Shown here: positions 16,951 through 25,123 of the stretch, in pieces
Numbering within the stretch: the stretch's first letter is position 1
Layout of the letters: each line of letters opens with the position of its first letter
Source of the DNA: Mycolicibacterium frederiksbergense
GTDB taxonomy: Bacteria > Actinomycetota > Actinomycetes > Mycobacteriales > Mycobacteriaceae
NCBI RefSeq assembly: GCF_029893345.1
Contig: NZ_JARXVE010000002.1
Location: forward strand, 806,001-870,000
DNA: 64,000 nucleotides
Reading direction: 5' to 3'
Notes under the pieces: model-generated
The model's database searches: none
What the model was told of the DNA's origin: nothing
Seen by the model: only the letters and a program-made list of their open reading frames with translations
Translations under genes and position numbers: made by a program

Positions 16951-17343
16951 GTGAACTTGGAGCTTGTGGCGATCGTGGTGGCGGAGTACGACCCGGCGAT
17001 CGACTTCTTCGTGCGGGTGCTGGGCTTCGAGCTGGTGGAGGACGTGCCGTCGCTGACCAATGACGGGAGGCCCAAGCGGTGGGTCGTGGTCCGTCCGCCG
17101 GGTGGGGAGACCGGGGTTCTGCTGGCGCGTGCGGATGGTGATCGGCAGGCTGCTGTCGTCGGTGACCAGGTTGCGGGTCGGGTGGGGTTCTTCCTGCGGG
17201 TCAACGACTTTCAGTCGGAGTATGCGCGACTTGCCGCAGCGGGCGTCGAGTTCGTGATACCGCCGCGGTCCGAGCCGTACGGGCGGGTCGCCGTCTTTCT
17301 GGACATCGCAGGCAACCGGTGGGATCTGCTGGGGCCCGCCTAA
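16951..17343 (+). CDS. VOC (glyoxalase/bleomycin-resistance fold) family protein
   Basis: 130 residues from GTG 16951 (MNLELVAIVVAEYDPAIDFF). The frame is open to 16894, but the family fold starts here. The two beta-alpha-beta-beta-beta units are visible: VRVLGFELVED in the first, and FFLRVNDFQSEYARLAAAGVEF followed by VAVFLDIAGNRWDLL in the second. Metal-dependent lyases and dioxygenases share this fold, but the substrate cannot be told. The stop lies 10 bases from that of the convergent DUF167 gene. Confidence 0.75.
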   Translation: MNLELVAIVVAEYDPAIDFFVRVLGFELVEDVPSLTNDGRPKRWVVVRPPGGETGVLLARADGDRQAAVVGDQVAGRVGFFLRVNDFQSEYARLAAAGVEFVIPPRSEPYGRVAVFLDIAGNRWDLLGPA

Positions 17344-17353
17344 GAGTTGACCC

Positions 17354-17581
17354 TCAGGTAATGCGGAAACGCTTGAGCCGCGCGGTCGCTCCCGAGACCA
17401 ACTCCACCCGGCTGCGCGGCACACCCAGATGCTGGGCAAGCAATTTGGTGACGGCGTCATTGGCCTTGCCGTCGACGGCGCGCTCGGGCACATAGATGGT
17501 GAGCGCGCCATCGTCGGCGACCTCGACCAGCGGGCCTTTCCGGCTGCCGGGTTTGACGCGGACGACGACGCTTTCGCTCAC
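17354..17581 (-). CDS. DUF167/UPF0235 (YggU-like) family protein
   Basis: 75 residues. VVVRVKPGSRKGPLVEVADD and VDGKANDAVTKLLAQHLG, followed by SRVELVSGATARLKRFRI, are the conserved YggU/DUF167 pattern of a small alpha/beta protein of unknown function. GTG 17581 matches the family N-terminus; the open frame upstream is not similar to anything I recognise. It follows the thiolase gene on the same strand, 11 bases after its stop. Confidence 0.85.
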   Translation of the reverse strand: MSESVVVRVKPGSRKGPLVEVADDGALTIYVPERAVDGKANDAVTKLLAQHLGVPRSRVELVSGATARLKRFRIT

Positions 17582-17592
17582 CCCACCATTCT

Positions 17593-18795
17593 CTACCGCG
17601 CGACGATCACCGAGGAGCCGTGGCCGAACAGGCCCTGGTTGGCAGTCACGCCCACCTTGGCCCCCTCGACCTGTCGGCCGGTGGCCTGGCCCTTGAGTTG
17701 CCAGGTCAGCTCGCACACCTGCGCGATGGCCTGTGCCGGGATGGCCTCGCCGAAGCAGGCCAGGCCGCCGGACGGGTTGACCGGGACGCGGCCGCCGATG
17801 GTGGTGGCGCCAGAACGCAGCAGCTGCTCACCTTCACCCTTGGCGCACAGGCCCAAATGCTCGTACCAGTCCAGCTCGAGTGCGGTGGACAGGTCGTAGA
17901 CCTCGGCCAGGCTGACGTCCTCGGGACTGATTCCGGCTTCGGCGTAGGCCGCGTCGAGGATCTGATCCTTGAACACCCGTTCCGGTGCTGGCACCACAGC
18001 GGTGGAATCCGTTGCGATATCCGGCAATTCGGGTAGATGCTGCGGGTAGCGCGGGGTCACGGTCGAGATGGCGCGCACCGACGGCACACCCTCGAGCGAA
18101 CCCAGGTGCTTGCGGGCGAAGTCCGCGCTGGCGACGATCAGCGCGGCAGCGCCGTCGGAGGTGGCGCAGATGTCGAGCTGGCGCAGCGGATCGGACACCA
18201 CCGGGCTGGCCAGCACGTCCTCGATCGCGGATTCCTTGCGGTAGCGCGCATTCGGGTTCTGCAGACCGTGCCGGGAGTTCTTCACCTTCACCTGGGCGAA
18301 GTCCTCGGCGGTGGCGCCGTACAGGTCCATCCGGCGCCGGGCCAGCAGGGCGAAGTACACCGGGTTCATCGCGCCGAGCAGGTGGAACCGCTGCCAGTCC
18401 GGATCGTTCTTGCGCTCGCCGCCGACCGGGGCGAAGGCGCCCTTGGGCGTGGTGTCGGCGCCGATCACCAGGGCCACGTCACAGAACCCGGCCAGGATCT
18501 GGGCGCGGGCGCTCTGCAGCGCCTGCGAGCCCGACGCGCAGGCCGCGTAGCTCGATGACACCGGCACGCCGTTCCAGCCCAGCTTCTGGGCGAACGTCGA
18601 CCCGGCGATGAAGCCCGGGTAGCCGTTGCGGATGGTGTCGGCGCCGGCGACCAGCTGGATCTGGCGCCAGTCCAGGCCGGCTTCGGCCAGGGCGGCACGG
18701 GCGGCGACGACGCCGTACTCGGTGAAGTCGCGTCCCCACTTGCCCCACGGGTGCATGCCCGCGCCGAGGATGTAGAGCGGTTCGGGAGTGCTCAT
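17593..18795 (-). CDS. Thiolase-fold lipid-transfer (SCP-x/Ltp-like) protein, Rv1627c type
   Basis: 400 residues. The N-terminal thiolase nucleophile region SSSYAACASGSQALQ holds a Cys near residue 86. The usual downstream motifs are changed: HDCF is replaced by EVYDLST near 295, and the GHP motif reads CFGEAIPA near 350. Loss of these His/Cys residues is typical of Ltp2-like proteins, which with a DUF35 partner act as aldolases in steroid side-chain breakdown. The partner gene lies directly upstream with a 4-base ATGA overlap. Length and pairing fit Rv1627c-Rv1628c. An aldolase or acyl-CoA lyase role is inferred. Confidence 0.87.
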   Translation of the reverse strand: MSTPEPLYILGAGMHPWGKWGRDFTEYGVVAARAALAEAGLDWRQIQLVAGADTIRNGYPGFIAGSTFAQKLGWNGVPVSSSYAACASGSQALQSARAQILAGFCDVALVIGADTTPKGAFAPVGGERKNDPDWQRFHLLGAMNPVYFALLARRRMDLYGATAEDFAQVKVKNSRHGLQNPNARYRKESAIEDVLASPVVSDPLRQLDICATSDGAAALIVASADFARKHLGSLEGVPSVRAISTVTPRYPQHLPELPDIATDSTAVVPAPERVFKDQILDAAYAEAGISPEDVSLAEVYDLSTALELDWYEHLGLCAKGEGEQLLRSGATTIGGRVPVNPSGGLACFGEAIPAQAIAQVCELTWQLKGQATGRQVEGAKVGVTANQGLFGHGSSVIVAR

Positions 18796-19232
18796 GAGGG
18801 GATCCTCCAGGCGTACGTGGTGCGCTCGACGCCTTCGTCGTCGGTGTAGAGCGTCATGGTGGTCAGCTCCAGCTCCATGCCGACCTTGAGATCGGCGGCC
18901 AGGGTGCCCTCGACGACCTTGCCGAGCACGATCAGGCCTTCCTCGGCGAGCTCCACCGCGGCGATCGCGAACGGCTCGAACGGGTCGGTCTTGGGATACG
19001 GCGCAGGCGGGAGGTACCGGTTCTCGGTGTAGCTCCACACCTTGCCGCGGCGGGACAGCGGAACCAGGCCGAGGGTGTCGCTGTCACACGCCGGGTTGGG
19101 GCAGTTGTTCTCCCGCGGCGGGAACACGTAGGTGGCGCACTGGGTGCACTTGGCGCCGATCAGGTGGGTGTCACCGGCGTCGTCGGTGGCGAACCACCCT
19201 TCGATCGCGGGTTGCGAAGATGCTGCTGGCAC
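18792..19232 (-). CDS. DUF35 OB-fold acyl-CoA-associated protein, Rv1628c type
   Basis: 146 residues. A rubredoxin-like zinc ribbon (AKCTQCATYVFPP then NNCPNPACDSDT, about residues 28-51) is followed by an OB fold (RRGKVWSYTENRYLPPAPYP, FAIAAVELAEEGLIVLGKV). Such proteins form obligate complexes with thiolase-like partners. Its stop overlaps the start of the thiolase gene by 4 bases, so translation is coupled. ATG 19232 is divergent from the TetR gene. Confidence 0.88.
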   Translation of the reverse strand: MPAASSQPAIEGWFATDDAGDTHLIGAKCTQCATYVFPPRENNCPNPACDSDTLGLVPLSRRGKVWSYTENRYLPPAPYPKTDPFEPFAIAAVELAEEGLIVLGKVVEGTLAADLKVGMELELTTMTLYTDDEGVERTTYAWRIPS

Positions 19233-19310
19233 GCGGCCAGCCTAAACGATCACGACGTCAGAATTGAAACGTGTTGCAGTTTGGGTCTGTCGCGATAATC
19301 GTTTGAACCG

Positions 19311-19328
19311 TACGAAACGGTTTCGTAC
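19311..19328. promoter_or_regulatory. Perfect 18-bp palindromic operator for the TetR regulator
   Basis: GTACGAAACGTTTCGTAC is fully self-complementary and lies 9 bases before the ATG at 19338. Its position suggests autoregulation of the TetR-hydroxylase pair, and possibly of the divergent DUF35 gene. Confidence 0.8.
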
Positions 19329-19337
19329 TCTTCGGGC

Positions 19338-19907
19338 ATGGTTCGAGGCATGGAGCGTGAGCAGGCGGTGTTGGCCGCTACGGCCGAGTTGCTGGTGGAG
19401 CGGGGCTACCAGGCGCTGACAACCGATGCGGTGGCCGCGCGGGCGGGCGCCAGTAAGGCCACGATCTACCGCCGGTGGCCGAACAAGGCCCAGCTCGTCC
19501 GCGCCACCCTGGACGCCGCCGACGCTGCGCGCAACGCGTCCGTGCCCGATACCGGGCGGCTGCGCAGTGATCTGTTCGCCGTGATGGACACGGTCGCGGC
19601 GAACGTGGCCGACCCGTTGACGCGGGTCACGGCGGAGCTGGCGACACTCATGCGGCACGACGAACAACTCGCCGAGGCCATCCGCGAGCACCTGGGCAAA
19701 GAGGAGCTCTCACCGTTCCACGATGCCCTGCAGCGGGCGATCGCGCGGCGCGAGATCGCCGCGGACACCGACGTCGAGCTGATCCATGACGTGGCCGAAT
19801 CGATGATCCTGCGGCAGGTCCACCTGGATCTGCCCGTCGACGCGGCATTCAGCGCGCGGCTGATCGATGACGTGCTGCTGCCACTGCTGGGAGGTGCCCC
19901 GCGATGA
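19338..19907 (+). CDS. TetR-family transcriptional regulator
   Basis: 189 residues. The helix-turn-helix covers about residues 8-52 (AVLAATAELLVERGYQALTT, then ARAGASKATIYRRWPNKAQL). The C-terminal half resembles TetR_C_11-type ligand domains. ATG 19350 is an alternative start. The stop codon overlaps ATG 19904 of the flavin hydroxylase (ATGA), so both come from one transcript controlled by the palindrome at 19311. Confidence 0.92.
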   Translation: MVRGMEREQAVLAATAELLVERGYQALTTDAVAARAGASKATIYRRWPNKAQLVRATLDAADAARNASVPDTGRLRSDLFAVMDTVAANVADPLTRVTAELATLMRHDEQLAEAIREHLGKEELSPFHDALQRAIARREIAADTDVELIHDVAESMILRQVHLDLPVDAAFSARLIDDVLLPLLGGAPR

Positions 19908-21376
19908 CCGTCGTGATCGCCGGCGCCGGGCCAACCGGGCTGACCTTGGCCATCGACCTGGCCCGCCGCGGTGTGCCCTGCCGAGTACTGGACAAGGCTG
20001 CGACGTTGTTCCCGGGCTCACGCGGCAAGGGACTGCAGCCGCGGACGTTGGAGGTTTTCGACGACCTCGGGGTGATCGGCGCCGTGCTGGCCGGTGGCGA
20101 GTCCTTTCCGCCCATGCGGCTGTACCGCGGCGCGGAAGTGGTGTGGGAGAAACCGATCTACGAACTGCTCGGACTGCCCCAACTCGCTGCCTCCCCGGCG
20201 GTGCCGTATCCCTACACCTGGCTGATCCCGCAGTGGCGCACCGACCAGATCCTGGCGGCGCGTTTCGCCGAACTCGGCGGGGATATCGAATTCAACACCG
20301 AAGTAACGGGTTTCGCGCAAGACGACGACGGCGTCACGGTACATACCGACCGGGGCCCGGTCCGTGCCGACTACCTGGTCGGCGCCGACGGTGGCCGCAG
20401 CACGGTACGCAAGGTGTCCGGCGTCGAATTCCTCGGCGGTGCACTGACCGAGGAACGCATCATCGTGGGCGACGTGCGGGCCACCGGGCTCGACGGCCGG
20501 TGCTGTCACCTGCTGACCCGCGACGGAGACCAATCCAGGCGGTTCTCGCTGTGGAACCTGCCTGGGAGCGAGCACTTCCAACTGGTGGTGACCATGGCGC
20601 CGGGCGACGAGATTCCCGAGCTGACCGTGGACGGCATGCAGGAGCTGCTGGAGTGCAGGTCGGGGCGGCGGGACGTGGTGCTGTCGGACCTGCGGTGGAT
20701 CTCGCTGTACAAGGTGAATCTGCTGATGGCGCAACACTTCCGGATGGGCCGGGTGTTCCTGGCAGGGGACGCCGCTCATGTTCATTCGCCTGCCGGGGGA
20801 CAGGGTGTCAACACCGGGGTGCAGGATGCCTACAACCTCGGCTGGAAGCTGGCCGCGGTGTTGGCCGGAGCGCCCGATGTTCTGCTGGACAGCTATGAGG
20901 CCGAGCGCCTGCCCGTCGCCGCCGAGGTACTGCACCTCAGCGGTGCGTTGCACCGTCAGAACTTCGGCGCAACCGAGCCGGCGCCGGCGGCGATCCACCA
21001 GTTGGACATCAGCTATCGGGCCGGCCCGTTGGCTGCCGGAGACGCGCACGTGACCGGCGTGCTGCAACCCGGTGACCGGGCACCCGACGGCCTGCTGCCC
21101 GACGGTCGCAGACTGTTCGACGTGTTCCGGGGGCCACACTGGACGGTGCTGCAATTCGGCACCGACCCAGCCGATTTCGGTATCCCGCAGGTGTGCCTCG
21201 CGCCCGGCTCCGACTACGACGTACCCGTCGGCTCCTACGTGTTGGTCCGGCCGGACGGGTATATCGGCGCGATCAGCACCAGGGCGGAAGTCATCCGCGA
21301 CCAACTCCGCCGGGCAGGGGAGGCCCGAGCTCCTATTTCAGGTGTCGGAGCAACTGCGCGTGTGACCACGGTGTGA
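19904..21376 (+). CDS. FAD-dependent aromatic-ring hydroxylase (PheA/TfdB group)
   Basis: 490 residues. The FAD motif is AGAGPTGLTLAIDLARRG at the N-terminus, DYLVGADGGRSTVRK near 165, and the second FAD-binding segment MGRVFLAGDAAHVHSPAGG near 285. The C-terminus has a thioredoxin-like region (HWTVLQFG, SYVLVRPDGYIGAIS). The substrate is likely an aromatic or polyketide-like compound, possibly the TetR ligand or its product. The last 44 bases overlap the 3' end of a decayed convergent gene, so the final residues may not be ancestral. Confidence 0.88.
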   Translation: MTVVIAGAGPTGLTLAIDLARRGVPCRVLDKAATLFPGSRGKGLQPRTLEVFDDLGVIGAVLAGGESFPPMRLYRGAEVVWEKPIYELLGLPQLAASPAVPYPYTWLIPQWRTDQILAARFAELGGDIEFNTEVTGFAQDDDGVTVHTDRGPVRADYLVGADGGRSTVRKVSGVEFLGGALTEERIIVGDVRATGLDGRCCHLLTRDGDQSRRFSLWNLPGSEHFQLVVTMAPGDEIPELTVDGMQELLECRSGRRDVVLSDLRWISLYKVNLLMAQHFRMGRVFLAGDAAHVHSPAGGQGVNTGVQDAYNLGWKLAAVLAGAPDVLLDSYEAERLPVAAEVLHLSGALHRQNFGATEPAPAAIHQLDISYRAGPLAAGDAHVTGVLQPGDRAPDGLLPDGRRLFDVFRGPHWTVLQFGTDPADFGIPQVCLAPGSDYDVPVGSYVLVRPDGYIGAISTRAEVIRDQLRRAGEARAPISGVGATARVTTV

Positions 21377-22327
21377 GGCGAAACCGACCGTCTCGAATGA
21401 CGGTGACGGCCACGTCGTGGACGTCCAGTCCGGAATGATCGGTGGGCGAGAAGTGGTATTCACCTTCAGGTGTGAGGCATTTCAGTGAGTTCATGGCCTG
21501 CTGGACCGCTTCGGGAGTGTCATCGCCTGCCGCGTCGACGGCTCCCGTGATCAGCCTGACGGCGGTGTAACCATCCACCGCGAACTGTGAGGGCGGCGCA
21601 CCGTGGCGGCGCTCGAACGGTTCGGTCAGCGCGGCGATGACGGTGCGGGTCGCCGACGGTGGCAGATCCCGCTCTACGGCCACCAAAGACGCCGCCACGA
21701 CGATGCCGTCGGCGCCCGGGCCGACCTCGTCCACGAACGCCGGACTGGCTGCACCGATTCCCGCGACCATCGGAATGTTCGGGCCGGATGACCTGAACTC
21801 CAGCGCCAAACCGGTCGCCGGGGAACCGGTGACCCACGCCATCAGGGCCTGCGCGCCGCTCCCGGCGACGGCCGCCACGGCCGGCCCGAAATCCCGGGTA
21901 TCGACTTTCACGGGTTCGACTGCGACGACCTTGATTCCGAACCGGCCCAGCATCGTCTCCTGCGTGGCTCAGCCTCACGGTTGAAGACACTGTCGGAATC
22001 GAAGGTCACCGCAATTCTGGTCAGCCCGTGTTCGCGGAAGTATCTGAGTAGCTGCTCGGCGACCATTTGCCCGGTCGGCGGTGTCATAAAGACGTATGGA
22101 CGGACGGGGTCGACTTGGGTGTGCGCGGCTCCGGTGGATACATACACCACCCTGCGCTCTTCGGTGTGTGGCAGGACCGCCAGGCCGGCGTTGGAGAACG
22201 AGGTGCCGACCACGGCAGCGACGCTCTCATCCGCCAGCTCCGCGCCGTCCCTGCTCTCCAGACCCATGTAGTTGGCACCGGTCAGCGACGTCACCTGACC
22301 GATCACGACCGGGGGCGGTGCTGGCAC
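21333..22327 (-). pseudogene. Decayed ABC-type branched-chain amino acid substrate-binding protein
   Basis: Two minus-strand frames together make one Peripla_BP_6-like protein. The 5' frame (22327 to about 21970) encodes VVIGQVTSLTG, then TEERRVVYVSTGAAHTQVDP and LTRIAVTFDSDSVF. The 3' frame (about 21960 to 21333) continues with IKVVAVEPVKVDTRDFGPAV and DGYTAVRLITGAVDAAG. The frame changes between about 21955 and 21975. The 5' part also lacks a signal peptide. Between TGANYMG and DESVAAVVG it is several tens of residues shorter than the family, which suggests an internal deletion. No other transporter genes lie nearby. Confidence 0.8.
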
Positions 22328-22355
22328 GAGGGAAGGCTACGTGATCGGCGACGGT

Positions 22356-23027
22356 TTACCGGTGTGCCGAGTCCAGCAGGATCTGCAGTACCTCGTCGGT
22401 ATGGCCGGCCAGCAGGTTGTGCGTGCTGTCCAGCGCATGCGTGGTCCACGACGGGTCGCGCCGCAGCCGCTCAAAGGTTGCGGCGAAGGGCGGCTCACCG
22501 TCCCACTGAGTGGCGTACACATAAACGCGCCGTCGGAACCCGGACACATCGCCGGTGAGCCGGACCGGCTGCATCAGCGATGGCAACGGGTGCGCCGTGG
22601 CGCGTTCGTCGAAGAACGGCAGCGGCGGTACTCCATAGCCGGTGGCGTCGACGTCGGCATACCAGGCTCGAAGCTCGTCGGTGACCAGCGTCCAGCACGA
22701 CTCGCCGTCGGAGGGCACGAACGCGTCCAGGTAGACCAGTGAATCCACTTGTTGTGGAGCGCGATCCGCCACGGCGGTGATCACCATGCCGCCGTAGCTG
22801 TGCCCGACGAGCACCGCGTCGGTCACCCGGTGGGCGGCCAGTTCGGCCAGTACGTCGGCGATGTGCGTCTCCAGGTTGACTCCGGCATGTGCCACATGGG
22901 CGCGTTCGGCGACACCGGTGAGTGTCAGTGCCAGCACCCGGTGGCCCGCGGCGCGCAGACCCGCCGCGAGGCCGTCGAAATACCAGGCGCCGTGGCATGC
23001 ACCCGGAATGAGGACGTAGTCGGTCAT
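22356..23027 (-). CDS. Alpha/beta hydrolase (esterase-like)
   Basis: 223 residues. The fold starts with YVLIPGACHGAWYFDGLAAGL. The nucleophile elbow is VLVGHSYGGMVI (Ser near residue 79), and the His lies in LDSTHNLLAG near 202. It resembles the salicylate/methyl-ester esterase-like group of plant and bacterial hydrolases. AGGAG lies 7 bases before ATG 23027. The start overlaps the stop of the upstream flavin monooxygenase by 4 bases, so the two are coupled and may act in sequence on one aromatic substrate. Confidence 0.9.
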   Translation of the reverse strand: MTDYVLIPGACHGAWYFDGLAAGLRAAGHRVLALTLTGVAERAHVAHAGVNLETHIADVLAELAAHRVTDAVLVGHSYGGMVITAVADRAPQQVDSLVYLDAFVPSDGESCWTLVTDELRAWYADVDATGYGVPPLPFFDERATAHPLPSLMQPVRLTGDVSGFRRRVYVYATQWDGEPPFAATFERLRRDPSWTTHALDSTHNLLAGHTDEVLQILLDSAHR

Positions 23028-24154
23028 CGCGAACTCCTGTCTGCGAACGTGTTTCGCCGGTAGTCGGCGGTGACGCGGGCCAAGTCGTGAGGATCGCCGG
23101 CATGCATCTCGCGGTTGGCGTGCACCACGGCTGTCGTCTCGGGTATCCGGCGCGCCTCGTATCCGGCGACGCTGTGGCCGGCGGCCAGTTCGTCGGCGAG
23201 TGCGCGGGCGTCGAGGATCGCCTGGGAACCACCGTTGGCGCCGACGGGATACATCGGGTGCGCGGCGTCGCCGACCAGGGTGACGCGCTGAGTTCCCCAG
23301 TGGGGCAGTGGTTCCCGATCGACCATCGGATACTCGAACACTGCGTCGGATCGGGCCACCAGCTCGGCGGTGTCCAGCCAATCCAGGTGCCACCCTGACA
23401 TGTGGGCGGCCACCGCCGCGGGATCGGCCGGGGCGTTCCAGTTCGCGTCACCGGGAAGCGGGCCGGGACCGGCCTCGGGCACCTGCAGCACCCAGTTCAC
23501 CAGATCGCCTCCGATCGGGTAGGTGACCAGCTCGACCCCGAGCGGTCCCTTGACGATGGCCATGGTGCGGCCGTCGAGAAACGGCCGAATCCGGCCGGCG
23601 CCGCGGAACATCCGCACGCCGGACCACAGCAGCGGATCGGGGCCGGGATGCAACCGGCGCCGCACCATCGAGTCCACCCCGTCGGCGCCGACGAACACCT
23701 CGGCGGTGAAATCCCCGGCGCGGGTCTGCACCTGCACCGCCTCGTCGGTTTCGGCGAAGTCCAGCACGCCGGCACCGGTGCGCACCGCCTCGGATCCCAG
23801 CCGGGTCCGGACCGCGTCGAGCAACAGCATCTGCAACCGCCCGCGGTGCACCGAGCACTGCGGACTGTCGTAGCCGCCCTCGATTCCGCGGGGCTCACGG
23901 AACAGCAGCGTGCCGTCGGAACGGTAGAAATCGATGACGGCCGGAGTGGCCGCGATGGTGCGGACCGCGTCGCCGAGGCCGAGGTGGGTCAGTTCGCGTA
24001 CCGCGTGCGGCAGCAGATTGATTCCCACGCCGAGCGGCCGCAGTTCACGGGCGCTCTCCAGGATCTGGACGCGAAATCCTCTGGCGTGCAGGGCGAGTGC
24101 GGTGGTGAGGCCGCCGATGCCGGCGCCGGCGATGACGATCGGTTGCGTGGACAT
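23024..24154 (-). CDS. FAD-dependent monooxygenase (salicylate hydroxylase-like)
   Basis: 376 residues. The FAD motif AGAGIGGLTTALALHARG is at the N-terminus, followed by FVGADGVDSMVRR near 155 and VTLVGDAAHPMYPVGANGG near 290. These are the three signatures of group A flavoprotein monooxygenases such as salicylate and 3-hydroxybenzoate hydroxylases. The frame is open upstream, but ATG 24154 starts the fold. It is divergent from the LysR gene at 24225, the standard arrangement for a LysR-controlled aromatic catabolic gene, and coupled to the hydrolase downstream. Confidence 0.9.
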   Translation of the reverse strand: MSTQPIVIAGAGIGGLTTALALHARGFRVQILESARELRPLGVGINLLPHAVRELTHLGLGDAVRTIAATPAVIDFYRSDGTLLFREPRGIEGGYDSPQCSVHRGRLQMLLLDAVRTRLGSEAVRTGAGVLDFAETDEAVQVQTRAGDFTAEVFVGADGVDSMVRRRLHPGPDPLLWSGVRMFRGAGRIRPFLDGRTMAIVKGPLGVELVTYPIGGDLVNWVLQVPEAGPGPLPGDANWNAPADPAAVAAHMSGWHLDWLDTAELVARSDAVFEYPMVDREPLPHWGTQRVTLVGDAAHPMYPVGANGGSQAILDARALADELAAGHSVAGYEARRIPETTAVVHANREMHAGDPHDLARVTADYRRNTFADRSSR

Positions 24155-24181
24155 GACTCCAGCGTCGGCGGCGCCAAACGA

Positions 24182-24218
24182 TAAGTCCAATACATAGTAA
24201 GTCCACAAACTATTGTGG
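24182..24218. promoter_or_regulatory. LysR-type binding region between divergent genes
   Basis: Two copies of TAAGTCCA (24182-24189 and 24198-24205) with a 16-bp period are followed by an inverted repeat CCACAA-ACTA-TTGTGG (24203-24218). It lies in the 70-bp gap between the flavin monooxygenase and the LysR gene. LysR proteins usually bind paired sites of this kind. The assignment is by position. Confidence 0.55.
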
Positions 24219-24224
24219 TTGCTT

Positions 24225-25118
24225 ATGGAATTGCGCCAGCTCGAATACTTCGTCGCTGTGGCCGAGGAAGCCAACTTCACCCGCGCTGCCGAGCGGGTGC
24301 ACGTCGCACAACCGGCGGTCAGCGCTCAGATCCGCCACCTCGAGCGCGAACTCGGCCAGCAGCTGTTCGATCGCAGCCGTCGTACGGTGAGGCTGACCGC
24401 CGCCGGTGAAGCCGTGCTGCCCCACGCCCGGGCCGCGCTGGCCGCGGTCGCCGACGCCCGTACCGCGGTCGAGGAACTCGGAGAGTTGGTCCGCGGCTCG
24501 GTGGTGGTGGGCACGGTCACGGCCCACGATTTCGACATGCCGGGCCTGCTGGCCCAGTTCCACGCGGCACACCCACGGGTCGACATCACGTTGACCACCG
24601 ACGAGTCAGACGCACTGCTGGACGGCCTGCTCTCCGGGAGGCTCGATGCCGCGATCGTCTCGGTAGGCGCTGAACTGCCCGCCGGGCTGGACGCCGAGGT
24701 GGTGACCGATCAGCGCATCGTTGCGGCGGTGGCGGCCGGTCATCCTTGGCGCCGGCGACGCACCGTCGCGCTGCGTGATCTCGTGGACCACCCGGTGATC
24801 GCGCTGCCGGCCGGCACCGGTATCCGCCACCAGTTCGACCAAGCCTGCCGCGCTGCCGGGGTGGCGGCGCGGGTCGCGTTCGAGGCGAGTACCCCGCACG
24901 CGCTGGCCGAGCTCGCCGAGCGTGGGCTCGGAGTCGCGGTATTGCCGGAATCGGCGGCCGTCGTCCGGACCGCGCTGCACCCGCTGCCCATCACACCCGA
25001 GCTACGCGGCCGGTTGGTGTTCGCCTGGCGTACCGATGGGCCGATGAGCCCGGCGGCCGGGGTGCTGATCGAGATGGCTGGCGGTCGTCTGCGCGTCGGC
25101 GAGCCCGCGGCCACCTAA
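24225..25118 (+). CDS. LysR-family transcriptional regulator
   Basis: 297 residues. The N-terminal winged helix MELRQLEYFVAVAEEANFTR, then AAERVHVAQPAVSAQIRHLE, is standard. The effector domain follows from about residue 90 (VVGTVTAHDFDMPGLLAQFH, ALPAGTGIRHQFDQA, RGLGVAVLPESAAV). ATG 24225 is the family start; the frame is open to 24213. It probably activates the divergent monooxygenase-hydrolase pair. Confidence 0.93.
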   Translation: MELRQLEYFVAVAEEANFTRAAERVHVAQPAVSAQIRHLERELGQQLFDRSRRTVRLTAAGEAVLPHARAALAAVADARTAVEELGELVRGSVVVGTVTAHDFDMPGLLAQFHAAHPRVDITLTTDESDALLDGLLSGRLDAAIVSVGAELPAGLDAEVVTDQRIVAAVAAGHPWRRRRTVALRDLVDHPVIALPAGTGIRHQFDQACRAAGVAARVAFEASTPHALAELAERGLGVAVLPESAAVVRTALHPLPITPELRGRLVFAWRTDGPMSPAAGVLIEMAGGRLRVGEPAAT

Positions 25119-25123
25119 CAGTA

